DNA from: Pseudoruegeria sp039972875
Lineage (GTDB): Bacteria > Pseudomonadota > Alphaproteobacteria > Rhodobacterales > Rhodobacteraceae
DNA length: 64,000 nucleotides
Direction of reading: 5' to 3'
Assembly (NCBI GenBank): GCA_039972875.1
Contig: JBDWMA010000010.1
Location: 62,001-126,000, forward strand
Shown here: piece after piece, positions 45,854-55,378 of the stretch
Layout of the letters: each line of letters begins with the position of its first letter
Numbering within the stretch: the first letter of the stretch is position 1
The notes under the pieces: model-generated
Database searches by the model: none
What the model was told of the DNA's origin: nothing
What the model saw: the letters and a program-made list of their open reading frames with translations, nothing else
Translations under genes and position numbers: made by a program

Positions 45854-46840
45854 TCACTCTGAATAGATGAATTTTGCAACGTCTGGATCGTTGACGTTGT
45901 CAGCGTTGATTACTGTAAAGCCTGTACCGATTAGTGTTGGAACAGATTCGCCGGTCAGAACCGCATAGGCTGCCATAACACCAAAGTAGCCAATCTCGGC
46001 CGGATGCTGTGCAATTGCCGCGTCCACAAGCCCAGAGGAAATATTGTCAACAATGCTTTGGGGTGCATCAAAGGCAATGACGGTAACATCATCAGCTTTG
46101 TCAGCACCTTCTACACCATTGCCAGCACCAAGAGCTGAGAACAGATTAGCCCCGAAGACACCGTTGATGTCGGGGTTTCTCGCCAATACAGCGTTGAATT
46201 GAGACGCCGCAAGAGACGCGTCATTTTCATTGTACTGAGTTTCCAAAACCGTAACATTTGGATAGTTTTCAGCCATTTCAGCCTTAAAACCTTCTTCGCG
46301 TTGGTCAGTGGTTGAAATGCCCGGACGGACGTTTGACACATAGACCAGCCCTTCGCCACCGATCGCATCAGCCATGAAACGCGCAGCCATTCGACCGCCA
46401 CCTACGTTGTCAGATGCAACGTAAGCCATTGGAAAGTCACCGTCTCCGGTACCTGTTTGATAGTTGCCATCGTCGATGAACGTATCAACCGTAATAACGG
46501 GGATACCTTGTTCGTTGGCACGGCGAAGGGGTTCAATCATTTGTGTTGTATCGGTCGGTGCGATTAAAATCGCACTTGGGCCACGTGCGATGACGGCGTC
46601 CAGTACGGGCGTTTGTAGGACGGGGTCAAATTCTTCGGCACCCTGAAAATCAACTGTAATCCCCAATGCTTTACCGGCGGCTTGTGCGCCGCGGTTCATC
46701 GTGATGTAAAACGCATCAGTTGTCAGTCCAGGCACCAAGGTAATCGTGATGTCTTTGTTGTCATCGGCAAAAACCGGACCGGCTAATCCGCTCAAGCTTA
46801 ATGCAGCGGCTATGACGGTAGATTTAATAAGGTTTTGCAT
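45854..46840 (-). CDS. Sugar ABC transporter periplasmic binding protein (RbsB type)
   Basis: A 328-residue binding protein with signal peptide (MQNLIKSTVIAAALSLSGLA, cleaved near VFADD). It has the ribose-binding-type ligand motifs ITITLVPGLTTDAFYITMNR, PSAILIAPTDTTQMIEPLRR, QGIPVITVDTF and a GANL...AFDAP hinge. The frame is open upstream, but ATG 46840 has GGAGGA before it. It leads the minus-strand transporter operon, divergent from the SorC regulator. The substrate is a sugar or polyol matching the kinase and aldolase genes opposite. Confidence 0.88.
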   Translation of the reverse strand: MQNLIKSTVIAAALSLSGLAGPVFADDNKDITITLVPGLTTDAFYITMNRGAQAAGKALGITVDFQGAEEFDPVLQTPVLDAVIARGPSAILIAPTDTTQMIEPLRRANEQGIPVITVDTFIDDGNYQTGTGDGDFPMAYVASDNVGGGRMAARFMADAIGGEGLVYVSNVRPGISTTDQREEGFKAEMAENYPNVTVLETQYNENDASLAASQFNAVLARNPDINGVFGANLFSALGAGNGVEGADKADDVTVIAFDAPQSIVDNISSGLVDAAIAQHPAEIGYFGVMAAYAVLTGESVPTLIGTGFTVINADNVNDPDVAKFIYSE

Positions 46841-46984
46841 TGCAAAACTCCTCCCTATTTTGAAACGGCTCCTCCTCAGGACCGCATTTATAGCCAAGCC
46901 TAGTCGTCCGGCTGGCCACGCAGAATCGAATTCCGCAATTAATGATTGCGCATCCCGCCCCAATGAAGCAAGAAGAAAATATCA

Positions 46985-46996
46985 GAAATATATTTC
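46985..46996. promoter_or_regulatory. AT-rich palindrome upstream of the SorC-type regulator
   Basis: GAAATA/TATTTC, a perfect 12-base palindrome framed by CA and AG, lies 12 bases before the sorC-type ATG in the divergent transporter/regulator region. It is similar in type to the site at 47979-47992, so both may be SorC operators. Confidence 0.4.
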
Positions 46997-47007
46997 AGAG
47001 AATTATC

Positions 47008-47958
47008 ATGTCAAAAAAGAAGAACGGCGCAGGCCTGATGAATCGTACTTTAGTCCATATTGCGGCGACGTTGCACTATATTGATGGGTTGTCCCAAGTT
47101 GAGGTCGCGCGGCGTATGCAAATGTCCACGGCAAGTGTATCGCGACTGCTTGCAAAAGCCCGCGAGGACGGTGTCGTCCGGTTTGTGGTTGAAGCTCTTG
47201 ATCCAATGGCAGATGACGACCAAAGGCTGGCGGAAGCTTTGGGACTGCAGATCGTCAGGGCTATTGATACCTCTCATCAACCCGCCCTTTCTTCAGCCGT
47301 CGGAAACCTTATCAAGGACGCCGAATTACCAAGCAACCCCGTCATAACGATTGGTTGGGGCCGTGCGATTCAAAACGTCGTTGGGCATGGGTTACCAAGG
47401 GTCTCTAATGCGATCGTTGTTCCCGCTACTGGGGGAATGAATCAGTCACAGTCGCATTTTCAGATCAACGAATTCGCTCGGGCAGCCGCCGAACAAATGG
47501 GAGGGGAAGCAAAATTGCTTTATGCACCTGCTCAACCCGGCCCAGACCTATTTGCCCAACTTATCCGAGACCCTCAAATTGCGGCAATCATGGAGCTTTG
47601 GGATCGTGTTGATGTGTCGATCACCGGAATCGGAAATTTTCCAGATACTTCTGCAGAAAGCTCTTTGGGTTTCACTCCTGATGAGGCCGCCAAGGTCAAA
47701 GGCGATATTGTAAGACAGTATTTTGACAGTCACGGCGCTTCCATAGCTTGGCGTGGTCAGGACACCCAGATCGGTATCAATCGTAGCCAATTGTCTCGGG
47801 TTCCACTTTCGATTGGCGTCTGCGTAGGCAAAGAAAAAGTCGATGCAATCATTGGTTCGGCTCGGTCTGGCATGATCAATGCTTTGGTGACGGACATACG
47901 CACGGCGCAGCTGGTTCTTGATCGCATTGGGTATTCAGACAAACACAACGTACCGTGA
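47008..47958 (+). CDS. SorC/DeoR-type sugar-responsive regulator
   Basis: A 316-residue regulator: N-terminal HTH (LSQVEVARRMQMSTASVSRL) and a C-terminal sugar-phosphate-binding domain of the SorC family (VITIGWGRAIQNVVG, then GIGNFPD and IGVCVGKEKVDAIIGSAR). These proteins bind the phosphorylated intermediate of the pathway they control. It lies between the transporter (divergent) and the catabolic genes (same strand), so it probably controls both. ATG 47008 is chosen because it places the HTH at the usual distance. Confidence 0.88.
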   Translation: MSKKKNGAGLMNRTLVHIAATLHYIDGLSQVEVARRMQMSTASVSRLLAKAREDGVVRFVVEALDPMADDDQRLAEALGLQIVRAIDTSHQPALSSAVGNLIKDAELPSNPVITIGWGRAIQNVVGHGLPRVSNAIVVPATGGMNQSQSHFQINEFARAAAEQMGGEAKLLYAPAQPGPDLFAQLIRDPQIAAIMELWDRVDVSITGIGNFPDTSAESSLGFTPDEAAKVKGDIVRQYFDSHGASIAWRGQDTQIGINRSQLSRVPLSIGVCVGKEKVDAIIGSARSGMINALVTDIRTAQLVLDRIGYSDKHNVP

Positions 47959-47978
47959 AATTTTTGCACGCCATTACT

Positions 47979-47992
47979 TGAAATATCTTTCA
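47979..47992. promoter_or_regulatory. Palindrome upstream of the aldolase gene
   Basis: TGAAA-TATC-TTTCA, a 5-bp perfect inverted repeat followed by GAAATT, lies about 90 bases before the aldolase start. It shares the GAAA/TTTC pattern with 46985-46996. Candidate SorC-type operator. Confidence 0.4.
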
Positions 47993-48084
47993 GAAATTAC
48001 TTGTTGATAGACAAGTCGGCCATTGTTACAACAAGGGTGGTTCAATTTTGACCGATAGATTTCAAAGTAGGAAAGCAGGACTCA

Positions 48085-48984
48085 ATGAGTGCACCAATGA
48101 CAACCGCAGAAACACGTGGTTACCAACAGATCTGCGGCGACAATGGATTGATGATGGTCATTGCCTGCGATCAGCGCGGTGGAATGCGCAAGATTCTTGC
48201 CGACACACCAGAAGGTCAAAAGGCGATCGGGATCGATATTCTCGGCGAAACCAAGGCGGATATAACGCAATTTCTAGCCAATAAGGCGACCTGTGTTCTG
48301 CTGGATGCAACTTGTGCAGTGCCCGGCGTTGTTGATGATGGCGTATTAACACGGGACACCGGTTTGCTGGTGGGTCTGGACGATTCCGGTTGGGACATTG
48401 ACGAAAACGGCTATCGAAAATCAATCATGATCCCCGGCGTTACAGCGCGCCGTGTCCGTGAATTGGGCGGTACCGGAGCCAAATTAATGGTCTATCTGCG
48501 CCCAGACCATGCGGCCGCCAACGAATACAATCTTCAGATTATTCGCGATATCGTCGCTGATTTTGCGGCAGAGGATTTGCTGCTGGTGGTCGAAATTTTG
48601 ACTTATCAAGTGGACGGTGAATCCGACGCTGACTACAAAGCTGCGTTTCCTGGACTTATCGTTGAGTGTACCAAAATGGCACTTGAGCTTGGCTCTAAAG
48701 TCCTGAAAATGCCATACCCTGGAACAGCCGAAGCCTGTGCTGAAATCACTGCGGCTTGTGACGGCGTGCCTTGGGCTGTATTGTCTGCCGGTGTAGATCA
48801 CGAGACTTTTGTCGGTCAAGTGGCAACCGCAATGGAAAATGGCGCCTCGGGTGTGATCGCGGGTAGGGCACTTTGGAAGGATTGCATATCCTTGGACCGT
48901 TCGGTTTCAGAAGATCGTCTAGAAAACATTGCAAGCGCTCGTCTGCGAGAAATTCAAACGATCTTGGATGACCATGCCTCCTAG
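48085..48984 (+). CDS. Class I aldolase of the LacD/YihT family
   Basis: A 299-residue class I (Schiff base) aldolase of the tagatose-bisphosphate/sulfofructose-phosphate aldolase group. The start MMVIACDQRGGMRKIL, the LLLVVEILTYQVDGE strand and the lysine in SKVLKMPYPG mark the active site; the C-terminal GASGVIAGRALWKD holds the phosphate. It splits a ketose phosphate into dihydroxyacetone phosphate and an aldehyde. With a kinase and an SDR next to it, a route polyol to ketose to ketose phosphate to two trioses or a tetrose is likely. AGGA lies before ATG 48085. Confidence 0.85.
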   Translation: MSAPMTTAETRGYQQICGDNGLMMVIACDQRGGMRKILADTPEGQKAIGIDILGETKADITQFLANKATCVLLDATCAVPGVVDDGVLTRDTGLLVGLDDSGWDIDENGYRKSIMIPGVTARRVRELGGTGAKLMVYLRPDHAAANEYNLQIIRDIVADFAAEDLLLVVEILTYQVDGESDADYKAAFPGLIVECTKMALELGSKVLKMPYPGTAEACAEITAACDGVPWAVLSAGVDHETFVGQVATAMENGASGVIAGRALWKDCISLDRSVSEDRLENIASARLREIQTILDDHAS

Positions 48985-49834
48985 TACTAAAACAACAATC
49001 GGTCTGGATGTGGGCGGGACGCGAATACGCGCCGCCCGCGTGACTCTGGATGGCGAGATGTCTCAGCATATTGTTGAGCCTGTCGTCGCTGATCGGGTTG
49101 GTTTTGTTGATCAGCTGTTTCGGATGATCAACACAGTTCGTGACAACACAACCTGTGGGATCGGGATTGGAATTCCCGGTCGGGTTCTGGGCTCAACGGG
49201 CCGAATAGTAACTGCGGGTTACCTTGAAATCGATGGCATGGCCCTGACAGATCTGGTCTCAGCAAAGGCTCTTTTGCCTTGTCGTGTCCTAAATGATGCG
49301 GCAATGGCTTTGATCGCCGAAGGACGCGACTCAGATGGGCTCATTGCGATGATCACAGTTGGAACCGGTGTCGGCGGCGCGTTATTGCTTGATGGTCAGC
49401 CATTTCTTGGTGGTGATTTCGCGGGGCAATTCGGACACATCATTGTTGCGCCTGACGGGCCGGTCTGTAACTGCGGGCGACAAGGATGTGTGGAAACGCT
49501 TAGTGCAGGGCCCGCACTTGGCGCTCTTATCGCCAAAGAGAACTTGCCCAAGCATTTAACGGCTGCCGAAATATTGCTGGCCGCAACCAATGGCAACATT
49601 GCCGCAAATAAAATCATAGAGGCTTGGGTTGCCCCTATGGAAAGAGCTGTTCAGACTTTGGTTGCAGTTGTCGACCCAAGCCGCATAATATTTGGAGGTG
49701 GTTTGGGAATAGATATGGCTCAGGCCCTCAATGCGCGAAACAATTGCAGCACTTGGTTTGACCGACCAATTGTGCCTGCGCGGTTGGGAGACGATGCTGG
49801 TGTAATTGGGGCAGGGCTTGCTGCATTTCTATAA
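48968..49834 (+). CDS. ROK-family sugar kinase
   Basis: ATP-dependent sugar kinase, about 288 residues, overlapping the aldolase by 17 bases. The phosphate loop is IGLDVGGTRIRAARV, the catalytic aspartate is in RVLNDAAMALIAEG, ATP motifs are TVGTGVGGALL and IIFGGGLGI, and the zinc knuckle is CNCGRQGCVE. It probably phosphorylates the ketose made by the SDR so that the aldolase can cleave it. ATG 48974 is an equally possible start. Confidence 0.85.
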   Translation: MTMPPSTKTTIGLDVGGTRIRAARVTLDGEMSQHIVEPVVADRVGFVDQLFRMINTVRDNTTCGIGIGIPGRVLGSTGRIVTAGYLEIDGMALTDLVSAKALLPCRVLNDAAMALIAEGRDSDGLIAMITVGTGVGGALLLDGQPFLGGDFAGQFGHIIVAPDGPVCNCGRQGCVETLSAGPALGALIAKENLPKHLTAAEILLAATNGNIAANKIIEAWVAPMERAVQTLVAVVDPSRIIFGGGLGIDMAQALNARNNCSTWFDRPIVPARLGDDAGVIGAGLAAFL

Positions 49835-49846
49835 GGATCACTCCTG

Positions 49847-50392
49847 ATGAGACAGGTACTTTTGATCAATGGCGTCCCCGCAAGTGGAAAGTCCACGATC
49901 GCAGATGGCTTCTTGCCCAAACTCACACAGGCAAAATTGAACCCAGTACCCTTTGCCCTTGATACGGTGAAAGAAGGTCTTTTTGCCCAAATTGGAACGG
50001 GTGATCGAGAATACAATCGTATGCTTGGTCGTGCGAGTTATCATGCGATATTTAATACGATTGCCGCTTTCCCAGATAGGCTTTTGCCGGTCATTGATGC
50101 TTGGCATGGTTTCCAGCCAAAAGATGTTCTTGTGGCGCATTTGGAGCGCGCAAAGATTGATCATGTGGTGGAGGTTTGGGTCGCAGTCAGCCCGACGACT
50201 GCTGCTGCCCGATACCGATCACGATCACAAAAGCGACACGCAGGTCATCTTCCCGGATCCTACGCGGATGAATTGTTCACATTAACGGAAAACGCGCAAC
50301 CAATGGGTCTGGGCGACGTCATAACCGTTTGTGGGGAAAACCCTGTATCTGCAGAGTCTATCAAAGACGTTATAAACTGTCTTTCGCGGTAG
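49847..50392 (+). CDS. Small P-loop kinase (AAA_33 / CPT-like)
   Basis: A 181-residue P-loop protein with Walker A GVPASGKSTIADG and an arginine-rich lid (ARYRSRSQKRHAGHLPGS), like chloramphenicol-phosphotransferase-type or gluconate-kinase-like small kinases. It starts 12 bases after the ROK kinase, so it is in the same operon. A second kinase here could phosphorylate the other end of the sugar to make the bisphosphate for a LacD-like aldolase (inference). No exact family is claimed. Confidence 0.7.
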   Translation: MRQVLLINGVPASGKSTIADGFLPKLTQAKLNPVPFALDTVKEGLFAQIGTGDREYNRMLGRASYHAIFNTIAAFPDRLLPVIDAWHGFQPKDVLVAHLERAKIDHVVEVWVAVSPTTAAARYRSRSQKRHAGHLPGSYADELFTLTENAQPMGLGDVITVCGENPVSAESIKDVINCLSR

Positions 50393-50401
50393 CCGATCCG
50401 A

Positions 50402-51130
50402 TCAGCACGCAGTGAACCCGCCATCGACAGGCAACGCCACACCAGAAATCATAGCGGCGCCGTCACTCAATAGAAACGCGATTGGGGCTGCAATGTCTTC
50501 TTCGGTTGCCCACCGACCCAGCGGCATCTGTTCAAGAAACGGCTCTGCTATTTCCGGACGGCCCCAATAGAATGATGACATTTCGGTCATTACGACTGTT
50601 GGGTGGACGCCATTGACACGAATGCCATACGGCCCCAATTCCAAAGCTGAAACACGTGTGATATTGTCTAGAGCACCCTTTGATGCCCCGTAGGACACAT
50701 GTCCTTTGAGCGCCACGAGCGACGCCTGACTAGACACATTTACAATCGCGCCACCTTGATCACGGCGAATCATCTCTCGTGATGCGTATTTTGTAACCAG
50801 CAATGCTCCTCGCGCGTTGACCCCAATCACCTTGTCAAACACATCAATGTCGGTTTCCATAGGGGTTGCAATTTCGCCGCCAAAGCCACCACAATTTACA
50901 ACACCCCACACATCTAGACCTTCGATGGCAGACCGCACGCTGTCTTCTGACATCAAATCAAACGCCAAAACCAGACATCCGGTCTCTGCAGACAATGCGT
51001 CCAACTTAACGACGTCCCGTCCGGATGCGATAACAGTTGCTCCTGCCTTGACCAGATGACGCACCGTTGCGGCCCCAATGCCCCCGCTTGCACCCGTGAC
51101 TAGAATTGGGCCTTTATCGTAATGTGCCAT
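50402..51130 (-). CDS. Short-chain dehydrogenase, L-xylulose-reductase-like
   Basis: A 242-residue SDR: cofactor loop TGASGGIGAATV, catalytic IVNVSSQASL and YGASKGALD. The C-terminal part (LELGPYGIRVNGVHPTVVMT, then LSDGAAMISGVALPVDGGF) is strikingly like dicarbonyl/L-xylulose reductases (DCXR), which interconvert polyols and ketoses. It converges on the kinase gene and probably feeds a ketose into the kinase-aldolase route. ATG 51130 has GAGGT upstream. Confidence 0.85.
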   Translation of the reverse strand: MAHYDKGPILVTGASGGIGAATVRHLVKAGATVIASGRDVVKLDALSAETGCLVLAFDLMSEDSVRSAIEGLDVWGVVNCGGFGGEIATPMETDIDVFDKVIGVNARGALLVTKYASREMIRRDQGGAIVNVSSQASLVALKGHVSYGASKGALDNITRVSALELGPYGIRVNGVHPTVVMTEMSSFYWGRPEIAEPFLEQMPLGRWATEEDIAAPIAFLLSDGAAMISGVALPVDGGFTAC

Positions 51131-51249
51131 TGTCTCAGTACCTCCCGTTCGATCAAGTACCCTCATCCATGCTAAATACGGACAAATGTTTGACCCACGC
51201 AGTGTGCAATGCCGGCGGGAAAAGTCAATTGACCGCTGTGACGTTTGAA

Positions 51250-51322
51250 CGGGTGTTTTCTATACGCAAAAGCGCTGCACCTTGCTTTGAACAAGAGGTT
51301 TAAGGCTTTATGTAACAGCCCC
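51250..51322 (-). mobile_element. IS6-family left-end remnant
   Basis: Reading leftward from 51322, GGGGCTGTTACATAAAGCC and about 70 further bases align with the left end of the IS6 remnant at 11040, including the stretch GTATAGAAA and CGTTCAAAC. Only the end survives; no transposase code follows. It truncates the glycosyltransferase gene, whose frame runs into it and stops after ten codons or so. Confidence 0.6.
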
Positions 51323-52223
51323 TGCCTTTTGGGTGCGACGTTTGACTATTTCAAAAAAGGCACCAGTCTGCGCGCTGACGACTGCCAACCAAACCAAGTG
51401 GCGATATTTCGCGAAGTGAATTTCGCATTTCTCCCCCCCATTTCGCAACATTTCCCTCAATGAAATTGAACCGGTTCCGCGTATATCCGAGCAGAGCTTT
51501 CTCACGCTTCTCATTTTCAAACAGTATTTGGCCATATGCCCGTCCACGTACAAAATGATGGCAGGCCAATGCCCACGCTGTTGTGCAACGTGACCGATGT
51601 TTTAGGATGATTTTATTGTTTCGGTAGGCTCTATAACCAAGATCCCACAGCGCTTGATTAACAAACGTGTCTTCTCCGGCGCGGCGATCTTCTGGAAAGA
51701 GCCCGGATTGATTAAGGGCATTTTTCTCATAGGAGCAACTCGAGGGTGGCTTTTGAAGTGGTTTTGATGGTGCCAGTGGCATGGCCTCGGAATGATCCAC
51801 AAAATAGCTGGCCCAGCCGGCCGATGTTAGCGTCCCATTCACCATCGCACCGGAAACCATCGCATAGCCTTTTTGATGCGCCTTAACACGTGCCCTTAGA
51901 CTGCCCGGTGCCAATTCAATATGCGCGCTTGGAAAAGAAAGATAATCCCCTTGTGATATTTTCACGCCCGCATTGCGCGCGCGGCCCGGCAGAGCCGGTT
52001 CGTTAAGTTTAACGGTCCGTATATGTGGAAAATGTGCTTGGGCGATCTCAACGGTTTTGTCTGTACCGCAATTGACCAAAATGATTTCAAAGGAGACCGG
52101 GCAATCCTGGGTTACAATCGATGTCAACGTTTTCTCAATTGTCGTCGCATTGTTTTGCGAGATGACAATAACTTACAATACCGGATTCTTCTCGATTGTT
52201 TCGTTTGCTCTGGCATCGGTCAT
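51308..52223 (-). pseudogene. Family 2 glycosyltransferase, broken
   Basis: GT2 enzyme with VIVISQNNATTIEKTLTSIV, the nucleotide-sugar site IILVNCGTDKTVEIAQ, and EDTFVNQALWDLGYRAYRNN. The frame from ATG 52223 (MTDARANETIEKNPVL) hits TAA at 52173-52175 and then continues without a shift. Relatives have a residue such as Ser at that place, so one base (TCA to TAA) may have caused the stop. Near 51400 a frameshift leads to LVWLAVVSAQTGAFFEIVKR, which ends within the IS6 remnant. Without the stop it could start only at an internal codon. Confidence 0.75.
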
Positions 52224-52366
52224 GAGAAGATTGGACTTTCTGATTGCAAACTAAAATGTACTATTGGGGACACCAAATGCCTTTTATAGGGAAACGATAT
52301 CCAACTTGGAATCATCTGAAAATGTGATGTAAAACCGTGATGGCGCATATTCATCATTCAGAAAGT

Positions 52367-54940
52367 TTACAGAGAGGCAGACAGATCTAAAAGATATCCT
52401 GCCAATGCACCAATATTTTTTGGCATGAAAAATTCACCATGCGTGCCTGCAATGACCCCAACGTTAGATTCTGGGAAGTCATCTCTCCAGAATTGTTTTT
52501 GAATATCTCCGGTGTACCATTCGGCAGTACTGCTTTCTTTGCCGTATAGCAAAAGCGTACGATCATCATATCGGCCATACGAAAATGCCCACTCCATCAA
52601 AATCAAAGTATGAGGTGGTATTTTGTCTTCTGTGGTTCGCCTTGCAACATCCAGTGCCAAAACCGCTGCTTGGCAATTCCCACCAAGAAGATAGGGGCCC
52701 TGTCCAAGGAGATTTTGTATTTCCCGATAAACCAGTTCACCTATCTGTCGGTAATTATCCTCATAGGACTCCATCGGGACAATCCCTACAAGAGACCGCA
52801 TGCCATATAGAGGTTGATTGGGTCCAAGTGCTTTCCCAAGGCTGATGAATTCACTCTCGCTCTGAAAAAACCAGAATATCGGCCGGTTTTTCCCCTCAGT
52901 ATTAAGTGCAAAGACAAGGTTTCCCACCGAAACCGAATGGTAGGACCATTGCTTTGACAATGCTTGATGTTGAGACGCAACAGACGGCGCTGGCAGATTA
53001 TCTTCTAGGCCCGGTCTCGACTCTTCGCCCTCAAACTCGGACGTAACCAATGTGGAAAAACGACCGAATGTGGGACAAGACAGGAACTCAGCAGGGGCAA
53101 TATCAACATTGAATTTGCTTTCCGCACCCAAAAACAACTCTGCTAAGGCAAGGGAGTCCCCGCCACGAGTATAAAAGTTTTCCTCTGCGTCAGGTACATC
53201 TTTCGATTTTAGGGTTGTTGCCCATCAACGAGCGATCCTCCCGGTTAACCCATCGGGCCATGCATGTGACGTCTGCGGCCCATTTTTGGTGCTTAGCTCA
53301 TATACCTTAAAGTTCTCGGTCAATATGTTGCGGACCAGGTTTTGGCGATCAATCTTTCCCGTGGTCGTCCGAGGTGTGTCACTGGCCGATAAAGGGAAAA
53401 ACGTATCAACGGTCAATCCAAACCTTCGGGCGACAATCGATTTCAAATGGGCCAAAGCTTCGTCACTGTCATGTGCTTCAAACACAGACCCTTCTACAAA
53501 GATGGCCAATCGGTCCGTATCGTCCTCTGGCCATCGGAATGCCGTCGCTAAGATCTGAATACCGGCAAATCGAGGTATCAAAGCCAACCGCATTTCGATT
53601 TCTTCGCATGTTGTCTTACGCCCATGAACAACAATTGTGTTTTTCTCTCGTCCGACAAGCCGAAGGTTTGCTCCAGCAAAAACTCCGCGGTCCCCTGTGT
53701 TAAACCACCCATCCGCGCGTATGCCGGTCCGGTCCAGACTATAACCTGAAAACAGTCGCGTTTTAGAGAAGACCTCAATTGAACCTTGCTCTCCTTTGGT
53801 TGCAAGTGTTCCATCATCTTTGCGCACGCGAACAGACCAAGAATTTGAACACCTGCTAAAATCAAAACCTTCTTTCGTAACCCATTCAGCCTTATGCAAC
53901 TCCTCAACAACTGCTGAAGAGGTGAACAATGGTCCGGTTTAGGTCATCGAATACACGAATGTGGACTTTGCATTGCGCATTCCACCATGGCGTAATAATT
54001 GAAAGAAGCGCGTTATCGTCGCCGGTTTGATAGGCTCCGCCCCAAATGCCAACCGTTCCAGTGACTTAGCATTGTATGCCGCTCCGTTCGCCATATGCGC
54101 AATCAGGTTAGAGACGTTCAAGTTGGTTAAGTCCACATCTGTTACCTGATATTTGTTCACAAGCTCCCACCAAGACTGAGGCAACGCCATCAATCGAGCC
54201 GGCTCTAGGCGTATATTGGTACGCCCTAGGGGCAAAATAGTTCTCATGCCACCGATACTATGGCTGGCAAGAACATTTAACATGACCCGATTATCCGGGC
54301 CAATCCCGTCATAAAACCGATGCATCAGCGTGTCTCCCGAAATACACGCCAATTTGGGTATGCCTGTTGATCCGGACGTTTGGATATAGACATTTGCGGG
54401 AGTGAGGTTTTCATACAGTATGTGTGACTTGGGCTGTCCTTGCATAGCCCACGAAGACGTATCATCTATCGTTGCGGCACTGCCTTGCTCTTTTGCAATT
54501 GTACGCAACGTTGTAGCGGTCTCAGCATCTGATAAAACAGCATCGGCATTCAATGACATCATTGATCTGTCAAATTGCTCCCAAAACGCGACTTTGTCTC
54601 GATATAACAAAGCCGGTGAACAGGGATGAAATTCCCGGCCAGACAGTAAACAGGCCCATGCGGCAGGGATATTCTCAGATATTGTGGAATAGCACAGCAA
54701 TATCGGCTCTGTTGAATGTACATTTTCGTCTAACCTTGAGGCAATCAATAGAGCTTTTTCAAATTGAGCAGCATATGTTTTGACAGTGGTGTAACCGTGC
54801 AAATCGACACCAATGAACTCGCCATCAGGATTTGCTTGTACGAGATCCCAAATTTACCCTGGGAGAGTCGTTGCCCGTCCCATGACTGTCGGTTCTGTTT
54901 TGCCAGAAATAAATGGCACAAACAGAACCCATGTTTGCAT
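52367..54940 (-). pseudogene. A-PCP-TE single-module NRPS-like gene with three in-frame stops
   Basis: One continuous frame of 858 codons encodes an adenylation domain (TSGSTGIPKLACISG, YSMT-stop-TGPLF, YSLDRTGIRADGWFNTGDRG, TTGKIDRQNL), a carrier domain (FYTRGGDSLALAEL, phosphopantetheine serine) and a thioesterase (YLLGGNCQAAVLALDVARRT; the nucleophile position of GxSxG appears as GNCQA, with cysteine). It is interrupted by TAA 54854-54856, TAA 53939-53941 and TGA 53225-53227, with no frameshift. The second stop falls on the glutamate of the YGxTE core motif (GAA to TAA). It would have activated one amino or aryl acid and released it by thioesterase. Partners are not seen. Confidence 0.8.
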
Positions 54941-55378
54941 CTGCGCCAGATTGTTGTTTTCAAAGGTGGAACATGCTTGACTGTTTTTCTTAAGGCGAGA
55001 TCGCGTTTGGAAGCAATGATTTTAATACTGACCAGCACGCATGGCGACGTTCGCATCCACTTTTGCATCACATTTGTAATGTGTTACCGGGCTAAAATTC
55101 CAATTGCGGTCGGGCTTTTCTATGCACCGGTTTAATGTTGTTTTACGAGTTTACATGATGTTTTGCTTAAAGATGGTAATCGAAATTGGGCTTTACACTA
55201 TTTCCGAAATTAAGAATTTGAAAAGATCCAATAGTTCATGGCGTTTCGAAGGGCATTCAAAAAATATCTGCGTTTCGGACGTGCTGGTTTTGGCATTTCA
55301 AAAGGTATGCTGAATTACCCGGTGGCATGGGTCGGTCTTATTAGGCAATGTGATGACCTATCTTAGGCCGTTTCTTAA
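54941..55378. other. Non-coding stretch, nothing recognised
   Basis: Between the NRPS-like remnant and the GH3 remnant no coding frame with family features was found. Stops occur in every frame. It may hold the former promoters of both flanking genes. Confidence 0.5.

Noticed and set aside
48085..48984. Sulfoquinovose (sulfo-EMP) aldolase
   Set aside because: The family is the same, but no sulfoquinovosidase, isomerase, PfkB-type kinase or SLA reductase/dehydrogenase is nearby.
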